Positions 9,293-18,200 of a stretch of 64,000 bases of DNA are shown piece by piece (position 1 is the first letter of the stretch; each line of letters starts with the position of its first letter). Source of the stretch: Verrucomicrobiota bacterium (GTDB lineage Bacteria; Verrucomicrobiota; Verrucomicrobiia; Limisphaerales; J093); the NCBI GenBank assembly GCA_016716505.1, contig JADJWF010000011.1, positions 744,001 to 808,000 on the forward strand, in the 5' to 3' direction. A model generated the notes under the pieces. That model had not been told where the DNA came from. It saw only the letters and a program-made list of their open reading frames with translations, and made no database searches. The position numbers and the translations under genes are program-made.

Positions 9293-9712
9293 ATGAAGCT
9301 CGAGATCTTCACCCTCTGCGACGCGGCGCACGACTACGCCGGCAAGCTCTGCATCCTCGGCGCCTTCGATCATCTCCGCGCCAAGGCCGAGCCCATCACG
9401 CATCCGCATCTGGCCGTGGCCATCCGCATCCGCTTTCATCGCATCGAGGAGGGCGCGCACAAGCTGCGCCTGACCTTCGCCGACGAAGACGGCAAGCCGG
9501 TGATGGCGCCGGTGGAGGCGGGGGTGAACGTCCGGTTCGGGGCGGAAGCCCGCAGCGCGACGATGAATCTGGTGCTGGGGGTCAACGCTCTGAAACTCGA
9601 GCGCTTCGGCGAATACACCGTGGACCTCGCCGTGGATGGGGTCCATCTCGGTTCGCACCCCCTCTACGTGGAACGCCTGCCGGAGCCGCCCGTAGTCGGC
9701 CCCATGCCCTGA
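9293..9712 (+). CDS. Conserved hypothetical protein (DUF6941-like)
   Basis: A 139-residue soluble protein of beta-rich appearance: MKLEIFTLCDAAHDYAGKL, then ILGAFDHLRA, hydrophobic/charged alternating strands and a C-terminal DLAVDGVHLGSHPLYVERL. This pattern resembles small uncharacterised proteins often annotated as DUF6941, but I cannot assign it firmly. There are no catalytic motifs, signal peptide or membrane helix. It lies between pspA and the SDR gene with short spacers. Confidence 0.7.
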   Translation: MKLEIFTLCDAAHDYAGKLCILGAFDHLRAKAEPITHPHLAVAIRIRFHRIEEGAHKLRLTFADEDGKPVMAPVEAGVNVRFGAEARSATMNLVLGVNALKLERFGEYTVDLAVDGVHLGSHPLYVERLPEPPVVGPMP

Positions 9713-9749
9713 AACCTCCCGACAAACGCGACCTCCGAACGCCCGCCCC

Positions 9750-10553
9750 ATGACTGCTCCCTTCCGACTCCGCGACCGATGGGTCCTGATCACCGGCGCC
9801 TCCAGCGGTTTCGGCGCGGCCGCGGCCCTGGCCTTTGCCCGGGAAGGCGCCCGCTTGCTGCTGGGCGCACGTCGCGAAAACCGCCTGGCGGAGGTGGCCG
9901 GCCGCGCCCGCGAACTGGGTGCGGTCGAGGCCCTGTTTCACCGGCTGGATGTCTCGCAGACGCCGAGCGTCGAGGCGTTCGCCGCCTGGGTCCGCTCGGT
10001 GGCCGGCCGGGTGGACGTGCTCGTCAACAACGCCGGCGGCGCGCTGGGCCTCGAGCCGGTGGCCGAAGGCCGTGACGAGGATTGGGAGACGATGCTCCAA
10101 ACCAACGTCCTCGGCGTGCTGCGGATGACCCGGGCCATCCTGCCGCTGATGCTGCCGCACCCGGGCGGCATCATCATCAACATCGGCTCCATCGCCGGCC
10201 GGACGGCCTACGAGGGCGGCGCGGCGTATTGCGCGGCGAAGGCGGGCGAACTCCAGATCACCCGCGCGCTGCGGCTCGAGTTGTGCGGCACCGGCCTGCG
10301 GGTGGCCACGGTGGATCCGGGCATGGCGGAAACCGAGTTCTCGGTGGTGCGGTTCAAGGGCGACGCCGCGCGTGCGGCGAAGGTCTATGAAGGCGTGCAA
10401 CCCCTCACCGCTGAAGACGTCGCCGAGGCCATTGTCTGGGTGGCCGGCCGGCCGCCGCACGTGTGCGTGGATGAGATGGTCATCAAATGCACCGACCAGG
10501 CCGCCTTTCACAAGGTCCATCGGCGCCCGGTGTCCGAAACCAAACGGCCCTGA
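9750..10553 (+). CDS. Short-chain dehydrogenase/reductase (YdfG-like)
   Basis: A 267-residue SDR enzyme. Nucleotide-binding motif TGASSGFGAAAALAFAREGA (about residues 16-35), NNAGGALGLEP, the catalytic serine in NIGSIAGRTAY and YCAAKAG (YxxxK) are all present. LARREN-like positive residues after the second strand (LGARRENRL) suggest NADP(H) preference. The spacing matches NADP-dependent hydroxy-acid dehydrogenases of the YdfG type, but the substrate cannot be told from sequence. No operon partners are evident beyond same-strand neighbours. Confidence 0.9.
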   Translation: MTAPFRLRDRWVLITGASSGFGAAAALAFAREGARLLLGARRENRLAEVAGRARELGAVEALFHRLDVSQTPSVEAFAAWVRSVAGRVDVLVNNAGGALGLEPVAEGRDEDWETMLQTNVLGVLRMTRAILPLMLPHPGGIIINIGSIAGRTAYEGGAAYCAAKAGELQITRALRLELCGTGLRVATVDPGMAETEFSVVRFKGDAARAAKVYEGVQPLTAEDVAEAIVWVAGRPPHVCVDEMVIKCTDQAAFHKVHRRPVSETKRP

Positions 10554-10559
10554 ATCCCA

Positions 10560-10578
10560 CCGGTCGCAATCCGACCGG
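10560..10578. repeat. Small hairpin after the SDR gene
   Basis: CCGGTCG and CGACCGG form a 7-bp stem around a 5-base loop, starting 7 bases past the SDR stop. No T-run follows, so it is not a convincing intrinsic terminator. A similar hairpin ending in the same CCGACCGGACT lies at 39545-39562, suggesting a short dispersed palindrome. Confidence 0.35.
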
Positions 10579-10667
10579 ACTCGCTTCGCCCGGCTTGGGG
10601 CCCTGACGCCGCTGCAACAGAAGCGAGTTAGACAAAACCGAGGGCGCGATGCGTCTCCTTTTTGCGG

Positions 10668-11180
10668 ATGGTCCCGGAAGCTGAATTGAGCCGGTTGTAT
10701 GACGCCCACGCCGGCGCCCTGTTCGGCTACCTGTTGAATCTCACCCGGAGCGAGGCGGACACGCGCGACCTGCTCCAGGAACTCTTTTGCCGCCTTGCCC
10801 GGCGCCCGGAGTTGACTGCCGGCGTTCGGGACGAGCGAGCCTTCCTCCTCTGCATGGCGCACAACGCGGCGGTGGACCACGCCCGCCGCCGCGATGCCCG
10901 CCAACGCCGGAACGACACCCTCGCTGCGGCTGCGGTCGGTCTTTTCGCGCCCGCCGGCGATCCGGACGAAGCTGCCTTCCGCCGCGAACTGGAAGCGGCG
11001 CTCGCCGAATTGCCCGTTGAACAGCGCGCGGTGGTGCATCTGAAGCTTTGGGAAGGACTGACCTTCGACGCGATCGCTGACGCGCTGGACATTCCGCTCA
11101 ACACCGCCGCCAGCCGGTATCGCTACGGACTAGACAAACTCCGGACGCGGCTGCGTCCTCTATACGACGAGATCCGATGA
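10668..11180 (+). CDS. ECF-type RNA polymerase sigma factor
   Basis: A 170-residue sigma-70 family protein with region 2 (LSRLYDAHAGALFGYLLNLT, then DLLQELFCRLAR) and region 4 (AALAELPVEQRAVVHLKLWEGLTFDAIADAL with a helix-turn-helix). No region 3 is present, as expected for the extracytoplasmic function class. ATG 10668 is the first ATG in frame; a TTG two codons earlier is possible. Its TGA overlaps the next gene (ATGA), the usual arrangement for a sigma factor and its membrane regulator. Confidence 0.92.
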   Translation: MVPEAELSRLYDAHAGALFGYLLNLTRSEADTRDLLQELFCRLARRPELTAGVRDERAFLLCMAHNAAVDHARRRDARQRRNDTLAAAAVGLFAPAGDPDEAAFRRELEAALAELPVEQRAVVHLKLWEGLTFDAIADALDIPLNTAASRYRYGLDKLRTRLRPLYDEIR

Positions 11181-11605
11181 CCGCCGACGACTTCGAAAAA
11201 CTCCTGCGCCGCCAGCCCCTGCGGCCAGCGCCCGGGGATTGGCGCGGTGAAATCCTTGCCGCCTCCCGGTCGGCGATGGCGCCACACGAGGCCGTCGCTG
11301 ATCCAGCGCCTTGGATTGCCCGCCTGCGCGACTGGCTCTGGCCCAACCCGGTGGCCTGGGGTGCCCTGGCGGCTTGCTGGCTGGCGACGTTGGTCCTGAA
11401 CCAACTCGCCCAGCCCAGCCCGTCAGAACGGGCTCGCGCCGAGCGTGACGCCAGCCTGGCCGCCGCGTACTACGCCGCGGTTCGCGACCCGGCTGCCTTG
11501 ACGCTCCTAGCCGATCCTCGACCACGGGAGGCCGCCCCCGCGTCGCGCCGACCGCGGCCGGGCGTCGGTCAATCGGACGGTCAGTTCCTCCTCTCACCCG
11601 TTTGA
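11177..11605 (+). CDS. Small membrane protein, probable anti-sigma partner
   Basis: A 142-residue protein with a cytosolic-looking N-terminus (MTADDFEKLLRRQPLRPAPGDWRGEIL), a single membrane helix around PVAWGALAACWLATLVLNQL and a Pro/Arg-rich C-terminus. I do not recognise a family; no zinc-binding HxxxCxxC anti-sigma motif is present. Its start overlaps the ECF sigma stop by 4 bases, which makes an anti-sigma or signal-relay role likely by position. Its stop overlaps or abuts the start of the next gene. Confidence 0.75.
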   Translation: MTADDFEKLLRRQPLRPAPGDWRGEILAASRSAMAPHEAVADPAPWIARLRDWLWPNPVAWGALAACWLATLVLNQLAQPSPSERARAERDASLAAAYYAAVRDPAALTLLADPRPREAAPASRRPRPGVGQSDGQFLLSPV

Positions 11606-11607
11606 AG

Positions 11608-13251
11608 ATGAACCCTTCCCGCTGGCCCCGGCTCATCCGATGGCTGAAGCGCTTCGTGTTCGCGCTCGCCGTGCTCGTGACGCTCACCGCGCTGGCTCTG
11701 GCCATCGAGGGCTATCGCGCCAAGCGCGCGTGGACCGCCTGGCAGGCGGAGCTGACCGCCAAGGGGGAGCCGCTGGACTGGCAGTCCGTCGCGCCGACTC
11801 TGGTTCCCAACGAGCAAAATTTCCTCGCCACACCGTTGCTTGCCCGCTGCTTTGGCTTTGAGACGAACCCGCCGAGCCGCTCGGGCGACACCAATGATTG
11901 CAGCGCCGTCAGCCAGCTTCTCCCGTGGGCGGGAACGCTTCCCAGCCCGGGCGACTGGCGCACGGGAACCATTACTCCCCTCGCGACGTGGCAGGCGGCG
12001 CTGCGCGGCGCGACCAAGCCCGCCGGGGACCAGGCCGATCGTCGCCTGGCCGAACGGTACGGACCGGACGCGAAGCACATTCCCCCTGACCCGCCCGCGG
12101 CTGAGCCGATTCACCCCGATCTGCTCGCCCTTCAGGCCCGCCCGCCGGGCACGGCGGTGGAAGACCTTCGCTTCCTGCTCGAACGACATCGTGCCACGTT
12201 CGAAGAACTGCGCGCCGCCGCGCGCCGTCCCCAAGCGCAACTCAACCTCGGTCCGCAGCGCACCTCGACGGAAGTCGTCGAGCACTTGCTGCCCGGCCTG
12301 GCCCGGTTGAAGGGCCTTCTGTATCCCCTCCGGACGTCGGCGTGGACGGAGTTGAACGCCCGAAATCCCGACGCCGCCCTGCGCGATGTCGAGACCATGC
12401 TCCGCGTGAGCGATGCCGCCACCAGCCAGCCGTTGCTGATCGTCGGCCTGGTCCGCGTGGCCATGATGGATTTGACCGTCCAGACAATTTGGGCGGGGCT
12501 GGCCGAACACCTGTGGCAGGAACCGCAACTGGCCGCGTTGGAAAAACGCCTCGCGGAAATCAACATCGTGGCCGACCTGCAGCGCTGCCTGCGCGGAGAA
12601 CGGGTCTTCGCCGTCGCGCTAATTGGGCAGGTTCCCACTCGCAGCCCGGCGGATCCCTTCGTGGCGGATGACCCGCTGCGCCTGGCGATGCGATGGTGGC
12701 CCACCGCGGTCCGCTACCGCAACCAGATCAACCTCGCGCGTGCCTACCAGACCCTGCTGATCGAGCGCTTCGACCCCGCCAACCGCTGGGTGCGGGTGAT
12801 TCCCACCGCGCCGGATCTCGCCGACCGGGCCGCTCTCACCGCGTGGTCGCCCTACAACCTCTTCACCAGGATGTTGCTGCCGGCGGTCGAGAAGTCCCTC
12901 GAAAAGGCCGCCGCCAGCCAGGCGGCAGTCAGCCTCGCCCGGGTGGCGTGCGCGCTCGAACGCCACCGCCTCGCGGCCGGTCACTACCCTGAAAGCCTGG
13001 ACGCCTTGACGTCGCGCTTCCTCGATCGCCTGCCGCCGGATCCCGTTACCGGTCAACCTCTGAAATACCGTCGCGATGCCCCGGAGCGGTTTGTGCTCTA
13101 CTCGGTGGGCTTGGATGGGAAAGACGACGGCGGTCAGGCGATGACCACCGGCAAAGAAGCCCGCGGCGTGCCGGTGCAAACGGGCGATTGGGTCTGGCGC
13201 AGCCACCCGGACGCCGACGATTCCCCCGCACCGGCCGGCGCGCTGCAATGA
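11608..13251 (+). CDS. Membrane-anchored hypothetical protein
   Basis: A 547-residue protein with an N-terminal membrane helix (FVFALAVLVTLTALALAIEGY) and a large outer domain rich in alpha-helix, alanine and arginine. The C-terminal YRRDAPERFVLYSVGLDGKDDGGQ resembles a motif I have seen at the ends of uncharacterised Planctomycetota/Verrucomicrobiota proteins; I cannot give a function. The start is ATG 11608, though a TTG at 11602 overlaps the previous stop. It probably belongs to the sigma-factor operon and could be an output of that ECF pathway (inference). Confidence 0.75.
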   Translation: MNPSRWPRLIRWLKRFVFALAVLVTLTALALAIEGYRAKRAWTAWQAELTAKGEPLDWQSVAPTLVPNEQNFLATPLLARCFGFETNPPSRSGDTNDCSAVSQLLPWAGTLPSPGDWRTGTITPLATWQAALRGATKPAGDQADRRLAERYGPDAKHIPPDPPAAEPIHPDLLALQARPPGTAVEDLRFLLERHRATFEELRAAARRPQAQLNLGPQRTSTEVVEHLLPGLARLKGLLYPLRTSAWTELNARNPDAALRDVETMLRVSDAATSQPLLIVGLVRVAMMDLTVQTIWAGLAEHLWQEPQLAALEKRLAEINIVADLQRCLRGERVFAVALIGQVPTRSPADPFVADDPLRLAMRWWPTAVRYRNQINLARAYQTLLIERFDPANRWVRVIPTAPDLADRAALTAWSPYNLFTRMLLPAVEKSLEKAAASQAAVSLARVACALERHRLAAGHYPESLDALTSRFLDRLPPDPVTGQPLKYRRDAPERFVLYSVGLDGKDDGGQAMTTGKEARGVPVQTGDWVWRSHPDADDSPAPAGALQ

Positions 13252-13299
13252 TGCCCGTCCCGCCGGCGGCCCCAGCGCGGTGTCTTCAATGGCTTTGCC

Positions 13300-15036
13300 T
13301 CATCGCCGCGCTTGGTCGGGCGCCGGGACGCCGTCCGGCGGCTGCGCCGCGTTGCCTACCGACAAGTACTGCCAGAGCGACTCAATCTGCCGGCTGGTGT
13401 CCCCCTCGAGGACGGTTTTCAACATGGCTTCACCATCGGGCCAGAACATCGGCATGCGCGTGCCGGGCCGCAGTTCGGCGGGATCCAGCAGGTAGCGTTG
13501 GAACCACGACCGCTGGAGCCGCCGCGTCATCCAGGTCAGATCGAGAGCGGAAGTGTTGATTCCCGGATGCGGCCCGAAGCGATGACAGGTGATGCACGCG
13601 AGACCGTTGGTCCCGACGAGCACACGCCCCGCCTCGAGGTCGCCCATCGCCGGGGCCGGAGGCGCGCGCTGGACCAAATCGGCGGCGCCGAACGCGGCCA
13701 CCAGCGGGCGCACCTGTGCCGACCCGAATTGTGGCATCCGTGTTCCCAGGTAAGGGCGCACGGCCGCTTGATTCGTCAGCACCTGTTCCAACCATTCCGG
13801 CCGCAGCTTTTCGCCCACGCCGGTGAGGTGGGGCGGCCGCCGGCCCTCGTCCCCGAGGTCCTCGGTCACCACACTGGTGAAATAGCCCCCGCGCTCCGCC
13901 GATGGCCCGCCCACGCCGTCGCGATGGTGACAGGCGTAGCAATTCAGCCGGGTCATCGTGTGGGCTACCACCTCGGCGGGCGTCAGCGGTCGTGAAAGTT
14001 CGCCTACCCGTGCCAACGCGGTTCGCAGGGCATTTCGCTGGTCGTTCCGCAGGTGGAAGCGGGGAACGCCTGACGGTGGATGCTCGGCCAGACAACCGCG
14101 CCCGGCTTCGGCGGACAGGTCGGCCAGGGCCGGCGCGCTTGGCCGCACCACCAACTCCGGTTTTTCCCGCCCCAAGGCATGACACGCGGCGCAGCCGAGC
14201 CGCTGAAACCAGTCGCGCCCCGCTCTCGCTTTTCGCGGATCCACGGTGAACCGCGCGGGCGCCGTCCGCGGCGGGGCCTCGCGGCCGATCAGATACGTGG
14301 CGATGGCGCGAGCTTCGTTCGGCGTGAGATTCAGCGACGGCATCCGGCCGGCGGGCCGGGCGGCAAGCGGGTCACGGAGAAACCGCTCCAACGACGCGCG
14401 AGTGTACTTGGACGCCGGCGCGCCGAGCGGAACCGACGTGGCGGCGAACTGCTCCACGATGGCCGCACCCGGTGCGGCGTCCTCCGGGTCGCTGCTTCCC
14501 GCGAACAGTCCCTCAGCGGCCTCGAACGGCGCGTGGCAGGCAACGCAGCCGACGCGATGGTACAAGACCCGACCCTGCTCGAAGGCGACGCGATGGGCGG
14601 GCACGTCATCGGGCAGACCGCCTGGCGCCAGCGAGACCAGAAAGTGCGTCAGGTCCTCAGCCGCGCGTTGGCGCTCCGACTCGGGCCGCCCGTGCATCAA
14701 ATCCGGCGCGGTGGTGCCGGGCTTGACCCTCGCCGGACCCAGCAGCCACTCGCGCAGGAACTCCGGCCGCACGCGCCGGGCCACTTCCCCCAGCACCGGA
14801 CCCGCCTTGGGCGACAGACGTTCTCTCACCTCCGGCGAAGCCTCGTGACAGGCCACGCAATTCAGTTCGCAGAGCAGGATGTCGCCCACCTCGACGCCAG
14901 GTGGGGAGGTTTCCAAGCCACCGATCACGGCGCCCATCGGTTCCCCGGCTTTCAGAGAGACAAGCAGACCCACCGCCAGCAACCAACGGCTGAGACTAAA
15001 CCACCCGTTCTCCTGGTGGCGCGAATCGCGGATCAT
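13300..15036 (-). CDS. Exported penta-haem c-type cytochrome
   Basis: A 578-residue protein with an N-terminal hydrophobic export segment (WLLAVGLLVSLKAGEP) and five CxxCH motifs: CVACH twice, CAACH, CYACH and CITCH. Repeated blocks of the form RPEFLREWLL...PGT and RMPSLNLTPNEARAIATYL or TRMPQF resemble tandem class-I cytochrome c domains, each with a candidate Met ligand. ATG 15036 is preferred over upstream starts because the signal sequence begins 13 residues later. Similar multi-domain cytochromes occur in Planctomycetota and Verrucomicrobiota with PSD1-type proteins, none of which is adjacent here. It is divergent from a large secreted protein gene. The electron partner is unknown. Confidence 0.85.
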   Translation of the reverse strand: MIRDSRHQENGWFSLSRWLLAVGLLVSLKAGEPMGAVIGGLETSPPGVEVGDILLCELNCVACHEASPEVRERLSPKAGPVLGEVARRVRPEFLREWLLGPARVKPGTTAPDLMHGRPESERQRAAEDLTHFLVSLAPGGLPDDVPAHRVAFEQGRVLYHRVGCVACHAPFEAAEGLFAGSSDPEDAAPGAAIVEQFAATSVPLGAPASKYTRASLERFLRDPLAARPAGRMPSLNLTPNEARAIATYLIGREAPPRTAPARFTVDPRKARAGRDWFQRLGCAACHALGREKPELVVRPSAPALADLSAEAGRGCLAEHPPSGVPRFHLRNDQRNALRTALARVGELSRPLTPAEVVAHTMTRLNCYACHHRDGVGGPSAERGGYFTSVVTEDLGDEGRRPPHLTGVGEKLRPEWLEQVLTNQAAVRPYLGTRMPQFGSAQVRPLVAAFGAADLVQRAPPAPAMGDLEAGRVLVGTNGLACITCHRFGPHPGINTSALDLTWMTRRLQRSWFQRYLLDPAELRPGTRMPMFWPDGEAMLKTVLEGDTSRQIESLWQYLSVGNAAQPPDGVPAPDQARR

Positions 15037-15216
15037 CGAGACCTCACGCCCGGGAATTAAACGTCCGGGCCTTCGCGCCGTCCATGAATTCGGGCGGCGG
15101 TGGCCATTCGGGATTTCGCCCGCCGCGGCGGCACGGTGCCGCCAGGTGCTTTTTTGAAGCCGGGCATTGACACGTGCCAACCACTTCGTCACTTATTGCC
15201 GCCATTGGCGTTTTCA

Positions 15217-18200
15217 ATGCACAAATTCGAGCCGGGAACGGGCCGGCCACGGTGGGCCGGCCTGAACCGTTTTGAGAGCACCCGGAAGTTCAGACGGCAA
15301 GGTTTCAGCTCCCCCGGAGCCGTTCTCGCGTTTCGTCTGACGACCGTTCTCCTGCTGGCGGTCTTTGGCGCAAGGCCGCTCGCCCAGCCGGCCCTCGAAG
15401 TGCGCCAAATCGGCGGGGGCGTGGAGTTGAGTTGGCCTGCGGCCAGCCCGTACAGCGTGGAAGCCACCGCCACGCTGTCTGCGGACTCGGTTTGGCAGCC
15501 GGTTCCCGAGCTGCCCGCCGTTGTGGGGGACCGCCGGGTTCTGGTGGTGCCCGCCGTTGAAACCGCCCGCTTCTTCCGCCTCCGCGCCGTCGCGCTCGAA
15601 CCGGTGACCGTCGCGTGGACCTCGCCCGCCGGGGGCGAGGCCGGCGTGTCGGTGAAGCGCGAAACCACCTTCCGCCTCTCCGCCCCGCTCGCCCCGGCCA
15701 CGCAGGTGAATGGGGAACGTTTCTACGCCACTGCCGCCGGGCGGCGCCTTTTGGCGCGACCCGAACTGGGCAGCGACCGCCAGACCCTGAGCCTGTTTTA
15801 CCTCGAGAACCTCCCCGCCGGCGCGCGCGTCGAGGTCGTGCTGGACGGCACCGGCTTGACCGGTACCACGGGCAAGCCGGTGGACCTGGACAGCGACGGC
15901 CAGCCCGGCGGCGCGGCGCTGCTGCGCTTCGAGACCACCAGTACCGCGCCGCTGGCCAACACCGCGATCGTGGGCCGCGTGCTCGCGTCCGAACCCGGTC
16001 CCGGCGGCGCGGACGTGCCTCTGCCCGGCGTGACCATCACCGTGGACGGCCAGGAGGAAACCCTCCGCACCGTGACGGATGCCCAAGGGAACTTCCGTCT
16101 CCAGCCGTGCCCGGCGGGCCGGTTCTTTGTGAACGTGGACGGCCGCACCTCGCCGTTGAGCCAGTGGCCCAACGGCGCCTATTACCCGACCATCGGCAAG
16201 GGCTGGGAAACGGTCGCCGGCCGGACGAACAACCTCGCCGGCGGCACCGGCATCATTTACCTGCCCCTGATCGCGGCGGGCACGCTCCAGCCCGTCAGCG
16301 CCACCGAGGAAACGGTCGTCACCTTCCCGCTCGCGGTCATCGCCCAGAACCCCGCCCTGGCCGGCGTGGAAATCCGCGTGCCGCCCAACGGCCTGTTCGA
16401 CGACAACGGCAACCGCGGCGGCCTGGTGGGCCTGGCGCCGGTGGCGTCCGACCGCCTGCCCGAGCCGCTGCCCGGCGGGCTGACCCACGCCATTGACATC
16501 TCCATCCAGACCAGCGGCCCGCAGAACTTCGACCGCCCCGTGCCGGCGCGCTTCCCGAACCTGCCCGACCCGGTCACCGGCGAGAAGCTGCCGCCCGGCG
16601 CCAAGACCGCGTTGTGGAGCTTCAACCACGACACCGGGCGCTGGGAGATGCAGGGGCCGATGACGGTGACGACCGATGGCAACTTCGTGGAGACCGACCC
16701 CGGCGTGGGCATTCGCCAACCCGGCTGGCACGGCGTGTCGCCGGGCACCACCGGCAGCGGCGGACCCGGAGGGACGCCGCCGTGCAGCCCACCCGGAATA
16801 CTGGCCGAGGGTACTTCCGCGTGCCGGGAGGCTTCGGACCCATGTCCGCCGGATTCCTCCGAGGCCAAGCGCAAAGTCCAGCTCTGCGAAGCCGAAGGCG
16901 CCGCGTGTGCGCTCAAGTGCTACCAGAAGTGCTACCCGGGAGCGAAGGCCGGCTGGTTTACCGTGGTCAAGGTCACCGTGGGGTGCCGCAGGGGCGCTCT
17001 TTGTGCGGAGGAATGCGAGCGGAAAGCCAAGGATTGCATGGACCGCTGGGAGAAGTGCCTGCACAGCGCGGGCCGCCGCATGGCGCCACACGGCGCCCGG
17101 CTGGCCAACACCCCGGAAACGGACGCCGACCGCGTTGTGCTGGAGGCGCGGCGCATTCGCGACGAGGTGGACCGGCTCAGCCCCCTGTGGGAGGAACTCG
17201 TGATCTTGGCAGACTCCGCCCCGACTTTCGAGGCTCTCAGCCCGGCAGACCAGGCTCGCTTCAATCAACTCGTGGACCAGGTTTTCGAGGTCACGGGCGG
17301 GCGCCAGCCGGGCGACTGGGCGGAAGCCCGCCTGGCCGGCCTGCAACGGCTCATCCTCCAATCCTCACTCGCCGACCTCGCGTACCCGCCCGTCCGCGGC
17401 TGGTACGCGCTCGAGGATCTCACCTCCGGCCTCGTGCAGCGCGGGCGCACCGAACCGCGTGGCTATCTCAACGACGTCATCCTCCGCCCGAACAATCCCT
17501 ACCGCATCCGCGTTCTGCTCGGCCCCGCGCTGACGTTCTACGAGTCCGAGTTCATCAGCGCGTCCGCCGGGGTGCCGACGCGGATTCCCTACGGTTCGCC
17601 CGTCGAGTTGAGCGCCGTGGACGCCGATGGTGACGGCATTCCCGCCGAGGCGGAGTTCGTCCTTGGCACCAACGACGCGAAGCGGGACACCGACGACGAC
17701 GGGATCAGCGACCTGGAGGAACTGCGCAACGGCACCGACCCGCTCGACGGCCAGCCCGCCGCCACCGGTATCGTGGCCAGCCTCGACACGCCCGGCACGG
17801 CGGTGGACGTGGCGGTCACGGACAACAACTTCGCGCTGGTCGCCGACTCCGCCGCCGGCCTGGCGGTGGTGGACCTCACCGACCCGCTGCGGCCCATCTT
17901 GGCCGCGCAGTTGAACCTGGGCAGCCCGGTGGGCGCGGTGGCGGCCGAGGGCATCCGCGGCGTGGCGGCGGCCGGGCCGGCCGGGCTGGCGATCCTGGAC
18001 CTGGCCGGCGCGGCCGTGCCGGCGGTGCTGGCGACCGTGCCGCTGCCGGGCACGACGCGCGCGGTGACGCTGGCGGACGGCATCGCCTTCGCCGGCTCGA
18101 GCGACGGCCTCATTACAGCCGTGGACGTGTTCAGCGCGCTGCCGCTGGCCAGCGTGACGCTTCCCGACAATGCGAGCGTCAGCGACCTCGCGGTCCAGGG